From Pyrus communis (lineage: Eukaryota > Streptophyta > Magnoliopsida > Rosales > Rosaceae), in contig NC_084803.1 in NCBI RefSeq assembly GCF_963583255.1, positions 12,942,478-13,006,477 on the forward strand: DNA of 64,000 bases, given 5' to 3'. The translations under genes were made by a program, and so were the position numbers. The notes under the pieces were generated by a model. It worked only from the letters and a program-made list of their open reading frames with translations, ran no database searches and was not told the DNA's origin. Within the stretch, counting starts at the first letter, position 1. Each line of letters begins with the position of its first letter. Shown one piece after another: positions 34,857 through 46,666 of this stretch.

Positions 34857-35232
34857 GATCACTCTTTAGAGGCTATATTATGACGGATCTTGCACTCAGA
34901 ATAATGTTGGAGCCAGGATTGTTATCATTGATTCTAAAGGTGCTCATCATTGTTATTCATTTCTCTTAAATTATCAAGGGAATACCAACAATCAGGCAGA
35001 GTATGAAGCATTGATAATTGGCTTAGAAATCTTGATAGAATTGGGGGCAACTAAAGTTGAAGTGTTTGGTGATTCAGAGTTAGTAATCAATAAGCTAAAT
35101 GGGGAATACAAGTGCAAACACATTACCATGGCAGGCTATTACTTGGCAGCCACTCAATTGTTAAGCTATTGGGGCACTGAAATATAAGTCAGTCATATTC
35201 CCAGAGATTTAAATGCAATGGCTAATGAGATG
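34857..35232 (+). pseudogene. Second, archaeal-type RNase H (aRNH) of the Tat lineage
   Basis: After a stop the frame gives LYYDGSCTQNNVGARIVIID (first catalytic Asp in YYDGS), NNQAEYEALIIGLEILIELG (catalytic Glu in AEYEAL) and VEVFGDSELVINKLNGEYK (catalytic Asp in GDSELV), then HIPRDLNAMANEMA (His-x-x-Arg and Asn context). This is an RVT_3-type RNase H placed between the normal RNase H and integrase, as known for Tat-lineage Gypsy elements. All acidic residues are retained, but a TAG at 34867-34869 and a TAA near 35185 break the chain. Confidence 0.85.
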
Positions 35233-36603
35233 GCACAGATTCAAGAAAGAAGATTCGAGGTGGAGGTGGAGGTGGAAGTGCAAAGAAGAAATCTCCCTTC
35301 TATCCTTGATAAAGGATTCAACCTAGATGTAATGACTAAGGAGCCGAAGGTACTAGATTGGAAGTCATCTATTACTCAATACTTGAAAAATCCTTCTTTC
35401 CCGACAAGTAAGAAGAATATACAGCAAACAACTAAGTATATTATGTGGGAGGAGAATCTGTTAAGAAAAACCCCAAATGGACTTTTGTTAAAATGCTTAG
35501 GCCAAGAAGAATCAATGAGAATAATGGTTGAAATACATGAAAGAATCTGTGGAGCACATCAAGTGGGAACTAAGATGAGATGGTTGCTCAGAAAATATGG
35601 TTACTTCTGGTCCGACATGGAAAAAGTCTGCAAGGCCTATACCCGAGGGTGTGAAGAGTGTCAAAGACATGGACCTCTCCAACATATACCCTCAGTACCC
35701 TTGAACCCTGTGGTCAAGCATTGATCCTTCAAATGATGGGCAATGGACTTCATTGGGAAAATTTACCCAACTTCTACCAAAGGGCATACATTTATAATAA
35801 TGGCCACAGATTACTTCACCAAATGGGTGGAAGCTTTAGCTATGAAAACTATCACCTCAAATGTTGTTAGAAAGTTCATCAAAACCAAGATCTTACACAG
35901 ATATAGGGTGCCCGAGACAATTGTTACAGACCGCTGGCCATCTTTTATTTCAAAAGAAGTAGCATAATTTGCAAGTAAGTTCAAGATAAAGATGATCCAA
36001 TCTAGTCTTTACTACCCCCAATCAAATGGTCAAGCAAAAACTAGCAACAAGGTCTTGGTGAATGTTATAAAGATAATGGTGGCGGATAATCCAGAGAAAT
36101 GTCATAAGAAGTTAAGAGACATTTTATAGGCTTATAAAACCTCCAAGAGGGCAGGAATTGGAACTACCCCATACACCCTAACCTTTGGGCAAGATGTTGT
36201 ACTCCCCATGGAGATTAATGTAAGTTCTGTTAGAATTCAAAACCAATTTGGGCTACATAGTGAAGAGTACATTCAGGCTATGTGTTAAGGAGTTGAAGAT
36301 ATAGATGTAGCCCGAATTGAAGCTTTAAATAAAATTCAAAAAGGGAAGAAAGCTGTTGCTCGAGCATACAACAAGAAAGTAAAATTGAAGACTTTCAAGG
36401 AAAGAAAATTAGTGTGGAAGGTAATTTTGCCCTTAAGAGCTCAAGTAAGAGGCTTTGGGAAGTGGTGCCCTACTTGGGAAGTCCTTTCATTATCAATTAA
36501 GTGCTGGATAAGGAAGGATATTACTTGGCGGATTTAGAGGGAAACTTGCAAAGGCATCCAGTTAATGTTAAATTTTTAAAGAAATACCATCCAACTTTAT
36601 AGG
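35218..36603 (+). pseudogene. Gypsy integrase, several stops, catalytic Glu replaced
   Basis: The zinc-binding H2C2 region reads EIHERICGAHQVGTKM and CEECQRHG, then a stop. The core has WAMDFIGKIYP (first Asp) and ETIVTDRWPSFIS (second Asp). The third position in NGQAKTSNKV is Lys (codon 36037-36039) where Glu is expected. AYKTSKRAGIGTTPYTLTFG and ARAYNKKVKLKTFKERKLVW form the C-terminal region. Stops at about 35722, 35966, 36128 and 36286. Non-functional as it stands. Confidence 0.87.
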
Positions 36604-37532
36604 GTGCAAGAAATTGTTATATTGAAGAGATCTAAGCAAGTGGGGAAGGGTTGAAGTTAGGTTACTACAGATAAAACTCAAAGAGAAATACGACAAGATA
36701 AAGATGAAGAGATTCATTTCATATAAAAAATATTACAAATGGTCCTAGCCTAACAAATTTACATCTTCACCCAAAGAAATTATTTGGGAGTGGTAAGTTT
36801 GCATGATTGTAAAAATTCTGGTAGGCTCGGCCAAGACAATGTTGTTATTAGCAAGTTGAGACTCAGCATCTTCCATCTCTAGATTTGCTTTCTTCACCTC
36901 TTCAATTTGTTGATGAAGTTGGCTGAGGATAGTGGTTTGTTTAGCTTTCAGTACAACAAGTTGCTCCTCTAACTTCTGGATCTCAGAAGTCACCACATTG
37001 ATCCTCTTTTCTGTAGCTGTACCTTCATCCATCAATTTTCGAATATGAGTCGAAGTAGTAGTTTGTTTCACCTTGAAGCACCTCACTCGATTCGCTTACC
37101 TCTCAGCCTGCTGATATTGATTCCTTAAAGCCCTCAAGTTCTCGAAGTAAGAGAGAAAAGACTCATACTGAGCTTTGGATAGCTAATTAACCTTGAACAG
37201 ATCAGTAATGGCCTTCTCTACGTCGTGAAGAGCCTTGAAGCTGAAGGAGACTGAGAATTCCCTCATGGACCACTCTTGGAAAATCGACTTTGATCGTGAA
37301 AACCTTGGGGCTTATAGGGATGCCTTGAAGATCTTAGTCTTGTCTTGAGTTGCCCGAACTCTTTAAAAAGCTCGGGCAAAGATGCTATTGTAGAGATAGG
37401 TGCAAGGGAAGAGGGCAGTGCTCCCACTCCTTTAGAAGGTACAACAATGAAAGCAGTCTTAACAGATAGATAAGCCCAAGAGGTAGGAGCAGCGGTGGTC
37501 TTAGCCACTTCTTAGGCCTAAGGATAGGGATC

Positions 37533-39286
37533 TGTCAAGCCCCGGACCTAGGGTCAATAGGAAAAATCTCGAACCCAAATCTTGGGCGCGAGCTAAAAAT
37601 AAAATTAAATAAAAAGAAAGTGAAAATGGGTGGAAAAATATGAAATTCCTCTTATAACAAAAAATCGATAATTCTTACAAGACTAAAATAAATAAATACA
37701 AAATTCTATCCTCACACTTAATCTGATCTTATCCCGTCTACCTTTTTTTACTGTTTAGTTCTTAAGCCTACATAACAATAGAGGGGTGAGCTTTAACAGC
37801 TCAGTAGGGACATAACCTTTTCACAGTAAATTGACAATATTAAATTAAGTGTCATGAAATCATATAGCCAAATATCAAATCATTATTGATAATAATGCAT
37901 GAATGCAACTAAACCTCTTCATCTACCCCCGTTAATTTATATAATAAAACACATGGACCTGCATGTCCCATACCATGCATTTTACCCCTGCAAAGGTGGT
38001 TCAAATGTTCTATTATAGAAACTAACCCCCATATGATATCCCAAGTTCATAAACCCATTTTGCTAATCATCTTATCTAATTCATTGATCTCCAGCCCAAA
38101 TCAACCACATCGACAATTCACATCGATATCCTGTTCTAATGTGCACACCGGGCTCGCCTAGAACTGGTTTCATAATGAATAGATTCAAATACACAAAAGA
38201 TCATTTCCAACTACCCTCATTTCCATACTTCCAATCTGAATATTGAAATTCCAACCACATCAACATGAATGATGCACAACTAATGTCATTTTATCTTTCA
38301 CATCTATCACAGTATATTCTCAATGATTAGCATTCGAACAATAACTCCATAACCAAAAACAAGTAAACACTTAACTGAAGTAATTAGCCAATTATCATCC
38401 AATCACATTAATCAACCCAAAAGGATCAAGTATATTATAACACTTCATGAAATTTAATAAAATCAATTTCTATAAAGGTCTGCCTTATTTCCCCTACCTG
38501 GATTCCACAGCTAAAACAAAGATCCATGGAACTACTAGAATAACTAAGCTCCATGTACTTATCCACGTCACTATGAAATAGTTAAGTTCCACGTACTTAA
38601 GCAAGCTCCTTGATCACATTCTAATGCCATGTATTACTTTATTTTCTTCTCTAATCTCTCCCTCTTTAACATAAATAATGTATATACACACACGTACATA
38701 TATATATATATATACACACATATATACACGGGCATACATGCATGGCTTCCTAGCAGCCAACATATGTTTCCTAAAATCGTGAATAAAAGAATGAAATGCA
38801 ACCTCTATTTATAGTAAAAAGGGTCGGCTCCCTACAATGTAAAATATATTATATATAGGAATAGAAATGTAATTGACTAATGGCCAGTTGACAAGTGTGT
38901 TTCAAGGTGTCGTTGTGCATGGGGTAGATGACTTGAGATTAACACATGTGGCTTTGCCAAGAATAGTGGAAGCTGGTGGTGTCAATGGAATCCCTCAAAA
39001 CCTCACACCTCATTGTAAATATAACAGCTGTCAAGAAACTGAAGTGCTGCATGTTGGACTATGAAGGAAGCCATCTAATTGTTGAACACCTGTAAGCAAA
39101 ATGGGATAGACTTCAATTGCAAGACTACACCTTGCTAATTGTAAGAAGCAATCAACTAAAAGTTGACAGCAAAATGCAAAAACTAATATGTAATATGTAC
39201 AATATATATATGGAAAAGAAATAAACAATATCATAGTAGTTTCAAAATACCATTTGTTCTATATTTTTAAAATACAAATTCTCACA
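37533..39286 (-). mobile_element. Solo LTR (1754 bp), Gypsy-like, nested in the Tat element
   Basis: Plus-strand ends TGTCAAGCCCCGG and TTCTCACA with perfect 5-bp target duplications GGATC (37528-37532 and 39287-39291). On the minus strand it starts TGTGAGAA, has CTATAAATAGAGG (TATA, about 38800-38812) and ends CCGGGGCTTGACA, a common Gypsy LTR end. No internal region or second LTR is present. It contains a TA/CA microsatellite at about 38682-38730. It lies in a predicted intron of the antisense PMD gene. Confidence 0.87.
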
Positions 39287-39574
39287 GGATCCATGTGACC
39301 CCAAAAGTTAGAGAATGTCGGGGAGGGTCTACCTTGCCCACCAAGTGTGGAGGAAATTTGCCTGAACCCTCTCCAAGACCCTGTCACAAACCAAGGAAAA
39401 CAAAATAAGAAGGTAGCCCTAGAATAAAGTTAAAAAGAAAACGAAAGAAATGGAAATGGTATACTGAGTTGAACCTGAAGCTTTGGAAGGAGTTGGAGGA
39501 GGAGTTGTTTCTCTTAACGGATCATTCCCACTTGCTTGAAAATGAGGAATGATGTATGAGCCTTCACCATAGAC

Positions 39575-39655
39575 CTATAAATATCAAGGAGAGATGACTA
39601 ATGTCAGTAATTAACTTATGGAGAAAAGAAAATAGAAATAAAGATACTTCTATAC
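39575..39655 (-). other. Second canonical intron in the antisense PMD gene
   Basis: Donor GCTCAG|GTATAG at 39656/39655 and acceptor TTTATAG|GTC at 39575/39574. Flanking exons read PHSIQDPAQ and VYGEGSYIIPHFQ in the same frame. Confidence 0.72.
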
Positions 39656-39817
39656 CTGAGCAGGATCTTGAATAGAATGAGGAAACTCCTCTGTGATAGT
39701 TGCTGGTTGAGGAAAAGCCTGCAGGCTAATTACCTCTGAGACCACGGGGATCTCAGGGACTATGGGCTCTTCGAAGGCTGTTGCTGCTGGTTGATGAGAC
39801 TTTTGCGCTAGGGATGG

Positions 39818-39892
39818 CTAGAAAAAACAAGACAAAAAATAAGTATGAATAAAAAGATGTTAAAACAGAAAATTCAAGCTAAAGGTACTCAC
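39818..39892 (-). other. Canonical intron in the antisense PMD gene
   Basis: Donor CCG|GTGAGTACC at 39893/39892 and acceptor TTTTTTCTAG|CC at 39818/39817. Flanking exons read HFVEDDSSP and PSLAQKSHQPAA in the same frame (phase 0). Confidence 0.75.
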
Positions 39893-42500
39893 CGGACTGC
39901 TGTCGTCTTCCACAAAGTGTAGTATCTCCCCAGTCTTCAGGTCAAACTAGGAAGTAGGAGCCACCACAGAGGAAGGAGAAGTTGAAAGAATAGAGGTAGA
40001 GCTTTGCCCAACTAAAGGTGTAGCTGCTCCAACATAAGTCTATAAAAATTAAAAATCAAGTATTAAAGCTCTAAAAGTGATGAAAATACAAGTTCAAAAG
40101 AGTGAAGAAGAGATATACCTTTTAAGACTTACCCTAAGGAAGAGAAATATGCGTTGATCAGGTATGAGAAAAAAAAGCCTCGGGCTAAATGGACCCTTCA
40201 CCTCTAATGTCCTATGTGAAAAGTACAAGTGATGAGTCAGTACAAGTACTGGGAAAGATAAATATGAAGAAGAGTGGGGTACTTGAAAGAATCGAACCAG
40301 TACCTCCAATTCCTTAAGGGATGCGTCAAGAATGGGCTCGTCTTTCTGAAACATTTTCGCCCCTAGTGGCTCATCCTTTGAAACAAAGGTTGGTTTTTTG
40401 GTTCCTTAAGGCCCTAGTTACAGAAAATGGTCAGTTCATATTCCAAGGTGAAGTAAAATGGCAGCAAAGAAAAATAGAAGATTGCTTACTAGAAGATTTC
40501 TACTTCTTCCTGCCCACCTTAGCTGGAGAAATGGTAGAGGCAGAATGAGCTTTCGAAGCTTTGGAAACCTATGGCCTTGTCCTCTTTTTAGTAGAAATTG
40601 CCCGCGAACCTGGGATGGAGAGGCTCAACGTCGCTCTTCAAGCTCGGACTACGAAGTCTTAACCACAGTTGTTCTTGCTCGCCGAGTAGCCCGAACCTTC
40701 ACTCCATGCTTGGCTTCAGCCTCTGAATCTCAAAAGAGTTCAAAAATATCTCTACTAGCTCCAGCTCCTTGTCTCTCTGCCTTAGTCGAAGCCTCTTGGA
40801 TGACAAATGTATCTGCAACTTCTTCCTCCAGCCCGACATACACATCATCAGTGTTGCCTTAGGCTACAAGTGCAAAGAAACCAAAGAATGGATTAAAAGA
40901 AAGCAGATTCATAAAATATCATTAAATACAAGTCAAGAAGATAAAAATACCTATCAGAAGGAGTTGGTTTTTCTGGTGAATCATTTCCTTCTAATTCTCG
41001 AGCTCACCCGACTTAGGATAGGACTTGATTGAAAGTTGATTGAAAATGCGGTCGTGAGATTCCTTGAGATCCCTCCGTACTTCTTAACCCACTTGGTTTC
41101 CCACCAAGTGGAGAACTTTGAGGTACACTCAAAATTAAGAGCTAATGGCTTTTGGGCAACCTTACTCATAACTTCGAGATTGCGTCAGGCAGCTCGGAAT
41201 GTAACTTCTTGCTAGATATCTCCTCAGAACTAAAGCTCCTCACTCCAAGTCTGCCCGAGTGCAGCATGATCTGAAGAAATACATGCAAGAAAATGTAGAG
41301 TGGTTGGTGGGTGAGGCCTTGACCAAGATTTAGGCAGAAGCAACACACTCAGGAAACTCCAAATTAAGTGCTCGAAGCTCAGGGAAATACCATTATAGCC
41401 ACAGCTGGATCATCTAAATTTGCCCCGTTGAGTTTGGTCTTAAAGGATTTGCCTCTGGTCATCTCATATAGAAGATGATATAGATGAGCAAGGAGAAAGG
41501 GGCCCGTAGCCACATCATCAAAATTGTGCAGAGCTTCCACCAAAGGGATCCATTCGACCTTCACCCCCTTGGACTTGTTGGGGAAGACATACTTGTTGAG
41601 CCAGTACAGAAGGAAGTACATATGCTTCTAGTCTTAGTTAGCATTAGAGGTAGAAAACCTAAAGGTCTTCTTAACAAACGGGATGAAACCCATGAAAGGG
41701 GTCTCATAACTCTTGAAAGTAGAAGAGTTAAAGTCCAATTGGGTTATGGGATCAGAGGTACCCGAGCTCTCAGCACTCGGGCAAGAAGGAGGTGACCAAT
41801 CATGGGTAACATCCACGACTCTGCTCAAGGGCCTCAGCCCCGAAGACCTGCACCATGTCTAGGATAGTCAGGGACATGGGACCCATCCTAAAGTCAAAGG
41901 TGTTTGTCCACGAATTTCAGAAAATGAAGGTCGTGGTAAACAGCTTATGTTTAGCAATCACGGTGGTCTTAGATAGCACAATTAGCTCATATATGCCGTT
42001 GTTCATCCATTTCTGCTTGAAGGTAAGCTGGTTCATTTATCCACTACATCCATCCATCATCCTTCATCAAAGGAAATCCACGACAGTGGTTCAACCACAT
42101 GGACGCTGAAATGCCAAACTCGGCCAAAAATGGGTTCAGGGTGAACCAATTCGCCTTAGGCATGTTGTTTTCCATGGCAATAGGAACCTGAGAAGTCCAT
42201 GCAAGCCCAAAGGAGTGTGCTCCACCCTTTTCGAAGAAAAATGAGGTATGCAGGCTTGCCCGAGGGCGATGAAGACCTTTGAGCAAGCAACACATAGCGG
42301 CAATACCCTCACCAGATTCATAAGAAGATTAAGTTTGAGCAGTTTTGGGAGCCATTTGATGGGTTTGGAAGGAGAATAAGAAGAAGATTGAAAATAAGGG
42401 GCAAGAATTAAAAGCAAAAGAGTTCTGAAATTTCTGGGAAGTCTGGAAATTCGAAGGTTTGGAAGTGCTAAGGTATTTGACCGAGGAGTTTAAGTGAGGA

Positions 42501-42510
42501 TTATATAGTA
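42501..42510 (-). promoter_or_regulatory. TATA-like box for the antisense PMD gene
   Basis: The minus strand reads TACTATATAATCC, about 145 bases upstream of ATG 42355. The sequence in between (42355-42480) is a C/T-rich leader typical of plant 5' UTRs. It lies between the antisense gene and the 3' LTR. Confidence 0.55.
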
Positions 42511-42654
42511 AGCAGTTACCTAACGTTGGAATTTGAGGGTTAACGCAAAGGTTTAGTTAACAATGGTTATCTTAAAAGGTGCAAGTCCCAAGTAAGGGCA
42601 TGCGGCAATTGTTTAATCATCATTAATGCCTCGATTTGCAGACTCAACAATGAT

Positions 42655-42666
42655 TAAACGGGGCAT
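42655..42666 (+). promoter_or_regulatory. Probable polypurine tract of the Gypsy element
   Basis: TTAAACGGGGCA directly before the 3' LTR is a short purine-rich tract in the expected place. It is weaker than typical. Confidence 0.5.
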
Positions 42667-43847
42667 TATTTGGGTTAATATTTGAATATTGGGCTTAAAT
42701 AAAAGAAAGCCCAAGGATTCCAAATTAAAGGAAGACTTACCCGAAGCCCGTTGAGTCCAGAAGCAAATTGAAGAATGTTTCAGCCAAGCTACAAGCCACG
42801 TGGCTATATTAAAATGAAAAGTGATGGAGACTAGCCTACTACCGGCCAAAGAACAATTTCCAATGGCATTACAAGTAAAAATTTGATGACTCACTACCCT
42901 CCAAGTAGTTTCGAGCCAGAGCAACAGCTACAGCAGTCGGGTCAAACTGCCTATAAAAGGAAGAAGAGACAACAGGGACAAGGACACTCAACTAATCAAA
43001 CAAATAAACATACAAACTCTGCTCTCAAGCCAGATTTGTATCCAAAAGCTGAAATCAACCTAGATTCAGTTCTTTCTAGTGATAGTTCTCTGAAAAGCTA
43101 TCTTTTATCTAGTTTAAAAGCTTTGCTATCTCCTTTAGAGGTGTAGTATCAATTCCCTCATGTAAACTTGTTTACCATCCATCCATTTTTAGCATATAAT
43201 CCTTGTACATTCAAAGAGAAGTGACTACAAGAAGTTCAACCTTGCCAGACAAGGTGAAATCTTGCTCGAGGCTCTTTGTTTGTTTTCTAAAGTAGTAGAT
43301 CTATTACTTAATGCATTCTTCAGCATGTATTCAAGTTATTTCAACATGTTTTTCTACTTTAGAAGCTCCACTTGCATCTGGATTTGGTTAGCTTGATGGA
43401 TATGTTTTCATTAAATGTAATCTAGAACCGAACTAGTAATTTAAGGGGCTCTGGACTCCCTTCATTTGGACATACAAGCCTATGAATTAAAAGTCATTGT
43501 TTACAAGGCAAGAAAAAGAACTTAATGTAGACTTAACTCATCCACGACAATCTTTTGATAGCAAGAAGTTCAAGAAACTTGGGGAGCAAGTAATCGACTT
43601 AAAACACACTTGTTCTACATCTGCTATACTGAGATAGCAGCAGCACGCCTAGCACTAAGTTACTTTTGATTATGAGCCTCAAGGCTTACACCTAAGGCCC
43701 CATAAAGGCATCTTTCAGAACTAACTTTGTCCTCTTCTTGTAGCATATCAACAAGCGAGAGCCCGACTACACATCCAAAGTGCCAATCCCTAGGAGAGCT
43801 ATGCTGAGGTCTGAGGATCCTTCTCCAGAAAAATCTTTGCCCGAACA
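42667..43847 (+). repeat. 3' LTR of the Tat Gypsy element (1181 bp)
   Basis: Matches 29321-30470 throughout with scattered substitutions. TATA box TATAAAAG at 42952-42959. The end CCCGAACA is followed by the target duplication ACTAT. Confidence 0.92.
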
Positions 43848-43852
43848 ACTAT

Positions 43853-45710
43853 GATAACATGGAGTAAGTTGGATTAAATAACACACTGAGTTAGCATAAT
43901 ATGTTATCAAATTTAAGATTCATAACAGTCGAGTTTAAGATTTTTATCTACAAGTGAAGATGACTATTAGTAGACGACATTGCTAGTGATGACCATCATA
44001 AGTTTAGATTTCAAAAGTCGCCAAACAATTAAATTGATGGATTGTTATCCTTTTACTTTGGCTTGGAAGGTAAGAGGCAAAAAGATCTATCGATGGTCAA
44101 AATTAAGATGATCTAAATCTTCCATGTCGGGATATATAGCTAGGTAGGTGTTTGGTCACATCATATGGGGGAGCTAATTAACAATGACCTTCAGCAAGAG
44201 AATTAGGCTCAAAATTTTGGACAAGTAACTGCAGTACCTGCAGTCCAGGGAAACCTTGATCATATCCATGTCGTTTTTTCGTCTGTGTCACTCTCCTCGC
44301 TTTTGAAAAATTGGATAATATCCCATAAGTTTAATATTCTGTGATGTTGATTTATTGGAAGTTTTATTTAGAAAATTAGAAAACAGCGAATCAAGTCAAC
44401 TGATTTCCATTCACTTTGTAGTTATATATTTATTCATCTTATCTAATGTGCCAAGATATGATTGATTAATTAGGAACTACCTTCACCGTTACAAGACCAA
44501 AAAACAATTGGAAAAACTTGTTTAACATATCGGATCCACTTAGGCAAATGTTTGTAATATCATTTAATTAGACAGTAAAGTGCTACCAAACTTATCAAAT
44601 AACATATTAATTATTAATTACTAATTAGGTTATAATATGCAAGTAGTAGATTTTCCTGATAGAATATTTCTCTTCAACCTACTGTGTCATTCTTGTTCAA
44701 TCCCTACTGATTTTCTTAGTGTAGCTCAAAATAGTACTATCGTTTATGATATAAACGTTATATGATCTTCAGTAGCTTCCCATATTTTTCTTCCAACTTG
44801 ACCCCTTTTGTACGAAATATGATTTCTTTCCTCCTAATTTGGCCAGCATTGTGCAGTGTGCTTTCACTTTCAATAAAAAAAGGCAGCAAGATCTTCTAAA
44901 TCCCAAGAACGTTAACAACTCCTCCATTATCAGAAAAAGGCAAAGTACATAGATATGTAACGTCCCCCTAGGGTTATTGAACCAAATTTCACCCCAAGAA
45001 CTTGATTGGGCAGCACCGGATGAGATGGCCAAAACACTCTTTAGTCTTTAGACTTTTAGCAGTAGTCGATCACAAGCTAAAAGACTCTCCAACTGAATTA
45101 TCTAAACTTGATGACTTGAAAGTCTTCCCGAATGATCATGATTCATGACCACCACCACTACTAATGTCAACAAAAAAAAAAAAAATTGTTTTTGGGTTCG
45201 TTTAAGCCATGTTCTCTCCCATAAGATCACTAGTAATTTATACACATACCATGCATGCTTGTGATTATGGAATTATCAATGAAAAGTTAAAAAAAAAATA
45301 ATAATAATAATAATATTAACAAGAAGAAAGCTATCCTAGTGAAAATTATGATATCATCTAAGGTTATTTAAGTTACCCTTAATCTCATTAAACATAAACT
45401 GGGCGCAATAGTCAAATTACCCCATTTAAATTATAGAAGAGAAGATATGTTTGTCAATACTAATCAGTGTTCAAATGAACTTTAATTTACGCACAAGAAG
45501 AACACAACATTTCAGATTGCCGTGAAAGAAAATAAATCAAGGATGGTCTTGATTTTATTTGCTTGAAATGAACTTAATGTGCGATCTTCATTTTATTTGC
45601 TTGAAAAGGCGGTCTTGATTCTTCTTTGTGTTTTTCAGTTCGGATTCCAAATATCTTGGACCGTCGGTAATTTTTTTATTTTGTTTTATGCTAAATGGGG
45701 CAACATATAA
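43853..45710. other. Intergenic DNA, no gene recognised
   Basis: AT-rich sequence. The longest frame (minus strand, 44769-45032, 87 codons) matches no domain known to me and has no visible exon structure. A (TAA)n stretch lies at about 45297-45316. No bounded repeat was found. Confidence 0.5.
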
Positions 45711-45933
45711 GGGTTTATTTAGAAGTGCCTACAAATTTACTAAAATTATTTTTGGCAAAAATGTTTTCATAACCAAGTTTTCATACAAATTCAAATGGAT
45801 CCTAAAAAAGTATTTAAGTGTTTGCAAATATCTGATGCTCATTTCAAAACGCACTTAAAACGCTTTTAGAATCTAAAATTAATTTCACCAAAAACACTTT
45901 TAATCATTATAAAAACATTTTCAAACAAGTTTT
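45711..45933. mobile_element. MITE with hAT-like inverted ends (about 220 bp)
   Basis: The left end GGGTTTATTTAGAAGTGCC and the right end, read inward as AAACTTGTTTGAAAATG, form imperfect inverted repeats continuing about 50 bp (matching 'caaaaa/cacttt' blocks). No clean target duplication was found, so the ends are approximate. Confidence 0.5.
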
Positions 45934-46666
45934 GATTAACTTTTTTTTCTTTTTTGCATGTCATTTGATAATATATTTTGATATTTAATTTTCTTTTTGT
46001 GTGTGTGTGGAGAGGAAGGGAGTATATTAAGTGATCATGCAATTAAATTAGATCAACATGGTTGTTTATCATGGACCTAGAGGACATCTGTAATATATGT
46101 GAAATCAATGAAGTTAACAATTAAATGTTGGACGTCTTAATCCTTCTCACTTGCTCTCGCAGAAATTCGACACTTGTTATCTTTAATAACAGTATATAAT
46201 TAGAAGTCATGTCATGTCACGTAAGTGGTGTTTTGTTCAGTTGACTATACTACTCGTGATATTAGCTTGAGCTCTCGCTGGTATTTGCATGTTACATGTA
46301 TCAGACACTAAGTTAACGATCGTCTTCATTTATTTTCTGACTGGGACTTGTGCTCAGTGGCAAAGCCACAGCAGGGCAAGGAGGGGCGGCCGCTCTTTCG
46401 GTCATCGGAAATTCACATGCAGGAATCCACCCTTTGGTCATTGAAAAGCCATATAAAGAGCTTTGGTGTTGGTGGGTTGCTTGTTGCAGAGGAGGGCAAC
46501 TCTTGCACGAGGAAGAAGAGCAGAAAAGAAAAGTTGTTTTAAAAAAATCTTGGACCGGACGACTTCATCTCAGCATTCCTTTTAAATGAAACGTTGCATT
46601 TTGTTACTTCTTCTTCTATCCTTCTTTTGTTGCATTTCTCCATATTTTTTCTTTCCCTTTTTTTTT

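Larger units (their letters stand above)
36745..42355 (-). pseudogene. Antisense multi-exon plant mobile domain (PMD) gene inside the Gypsy element
   Basis: Read on the minus strand from ATG 42355 (MAPKTAQT). PMD landmarks: YELIVLSKTTVIAKHKLF, TFDFRMGPMSLTILDMVQVF followed by GLRP (41950-41840), YFLLYWLNKYVFPN, WIPLVEALHNFDDVATGPFL followed by LAHLYHLLYEMTRG (41615-41440), and FSTWWETKWVKKYGG (about 41120). A proline/serine-rich middle follows with clear GT-AG introns, for example 39892-39818 and 39655-39575, both phase 0. The C-terminus is a coiled coil (EKRINVVTSEIQKLEEQLVV, 37086-36745). Stops (TAA after AQT; TAG after DGWM) and a frameshift near 42010 show decay. PMD proteins occur in transposons and as the host MAIN/MAIL group. 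The role here is unknown. Exon borders other than those named are uncertain. Confidence 0.75.
29321..43847 (+). mobile_element. Ty3/Gypsy retrotransposon, Tat lineage, 14.5 kb
   Basis: LTRs 29321-30470 and 42667-43847 (TGTTTGGG at the start, CCCGAACA at the end; the right copy starts TATTTGGG) are flanked by perfect 5-bp target duplications ACTAT (29316-29320 and 43848-43852). Gag, protease, RT, RNase H, a second RNase H and integrase follow in Gypsy order. The additional archaeal-type RNase H and the long 3' region with an antisense gene are marks of the Tat (Ogre/Retand-like) lineage. The sense coding region is broken by many stops. A 1754-bp solo LTR is nested at 37533-39286. Confidence 0.93.

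Noticed and set aside
40458..40862. 134-codon plus-strand frame
   Set aside because: It lies opposite the antisense PMD gene region and shows no retroelement or host domain on the plus strand.
44769..45032. 87-codon minus-strand frame as a candidate gene
   Set aside because: No known motif, AT-rich context and no splice or promoter structure.
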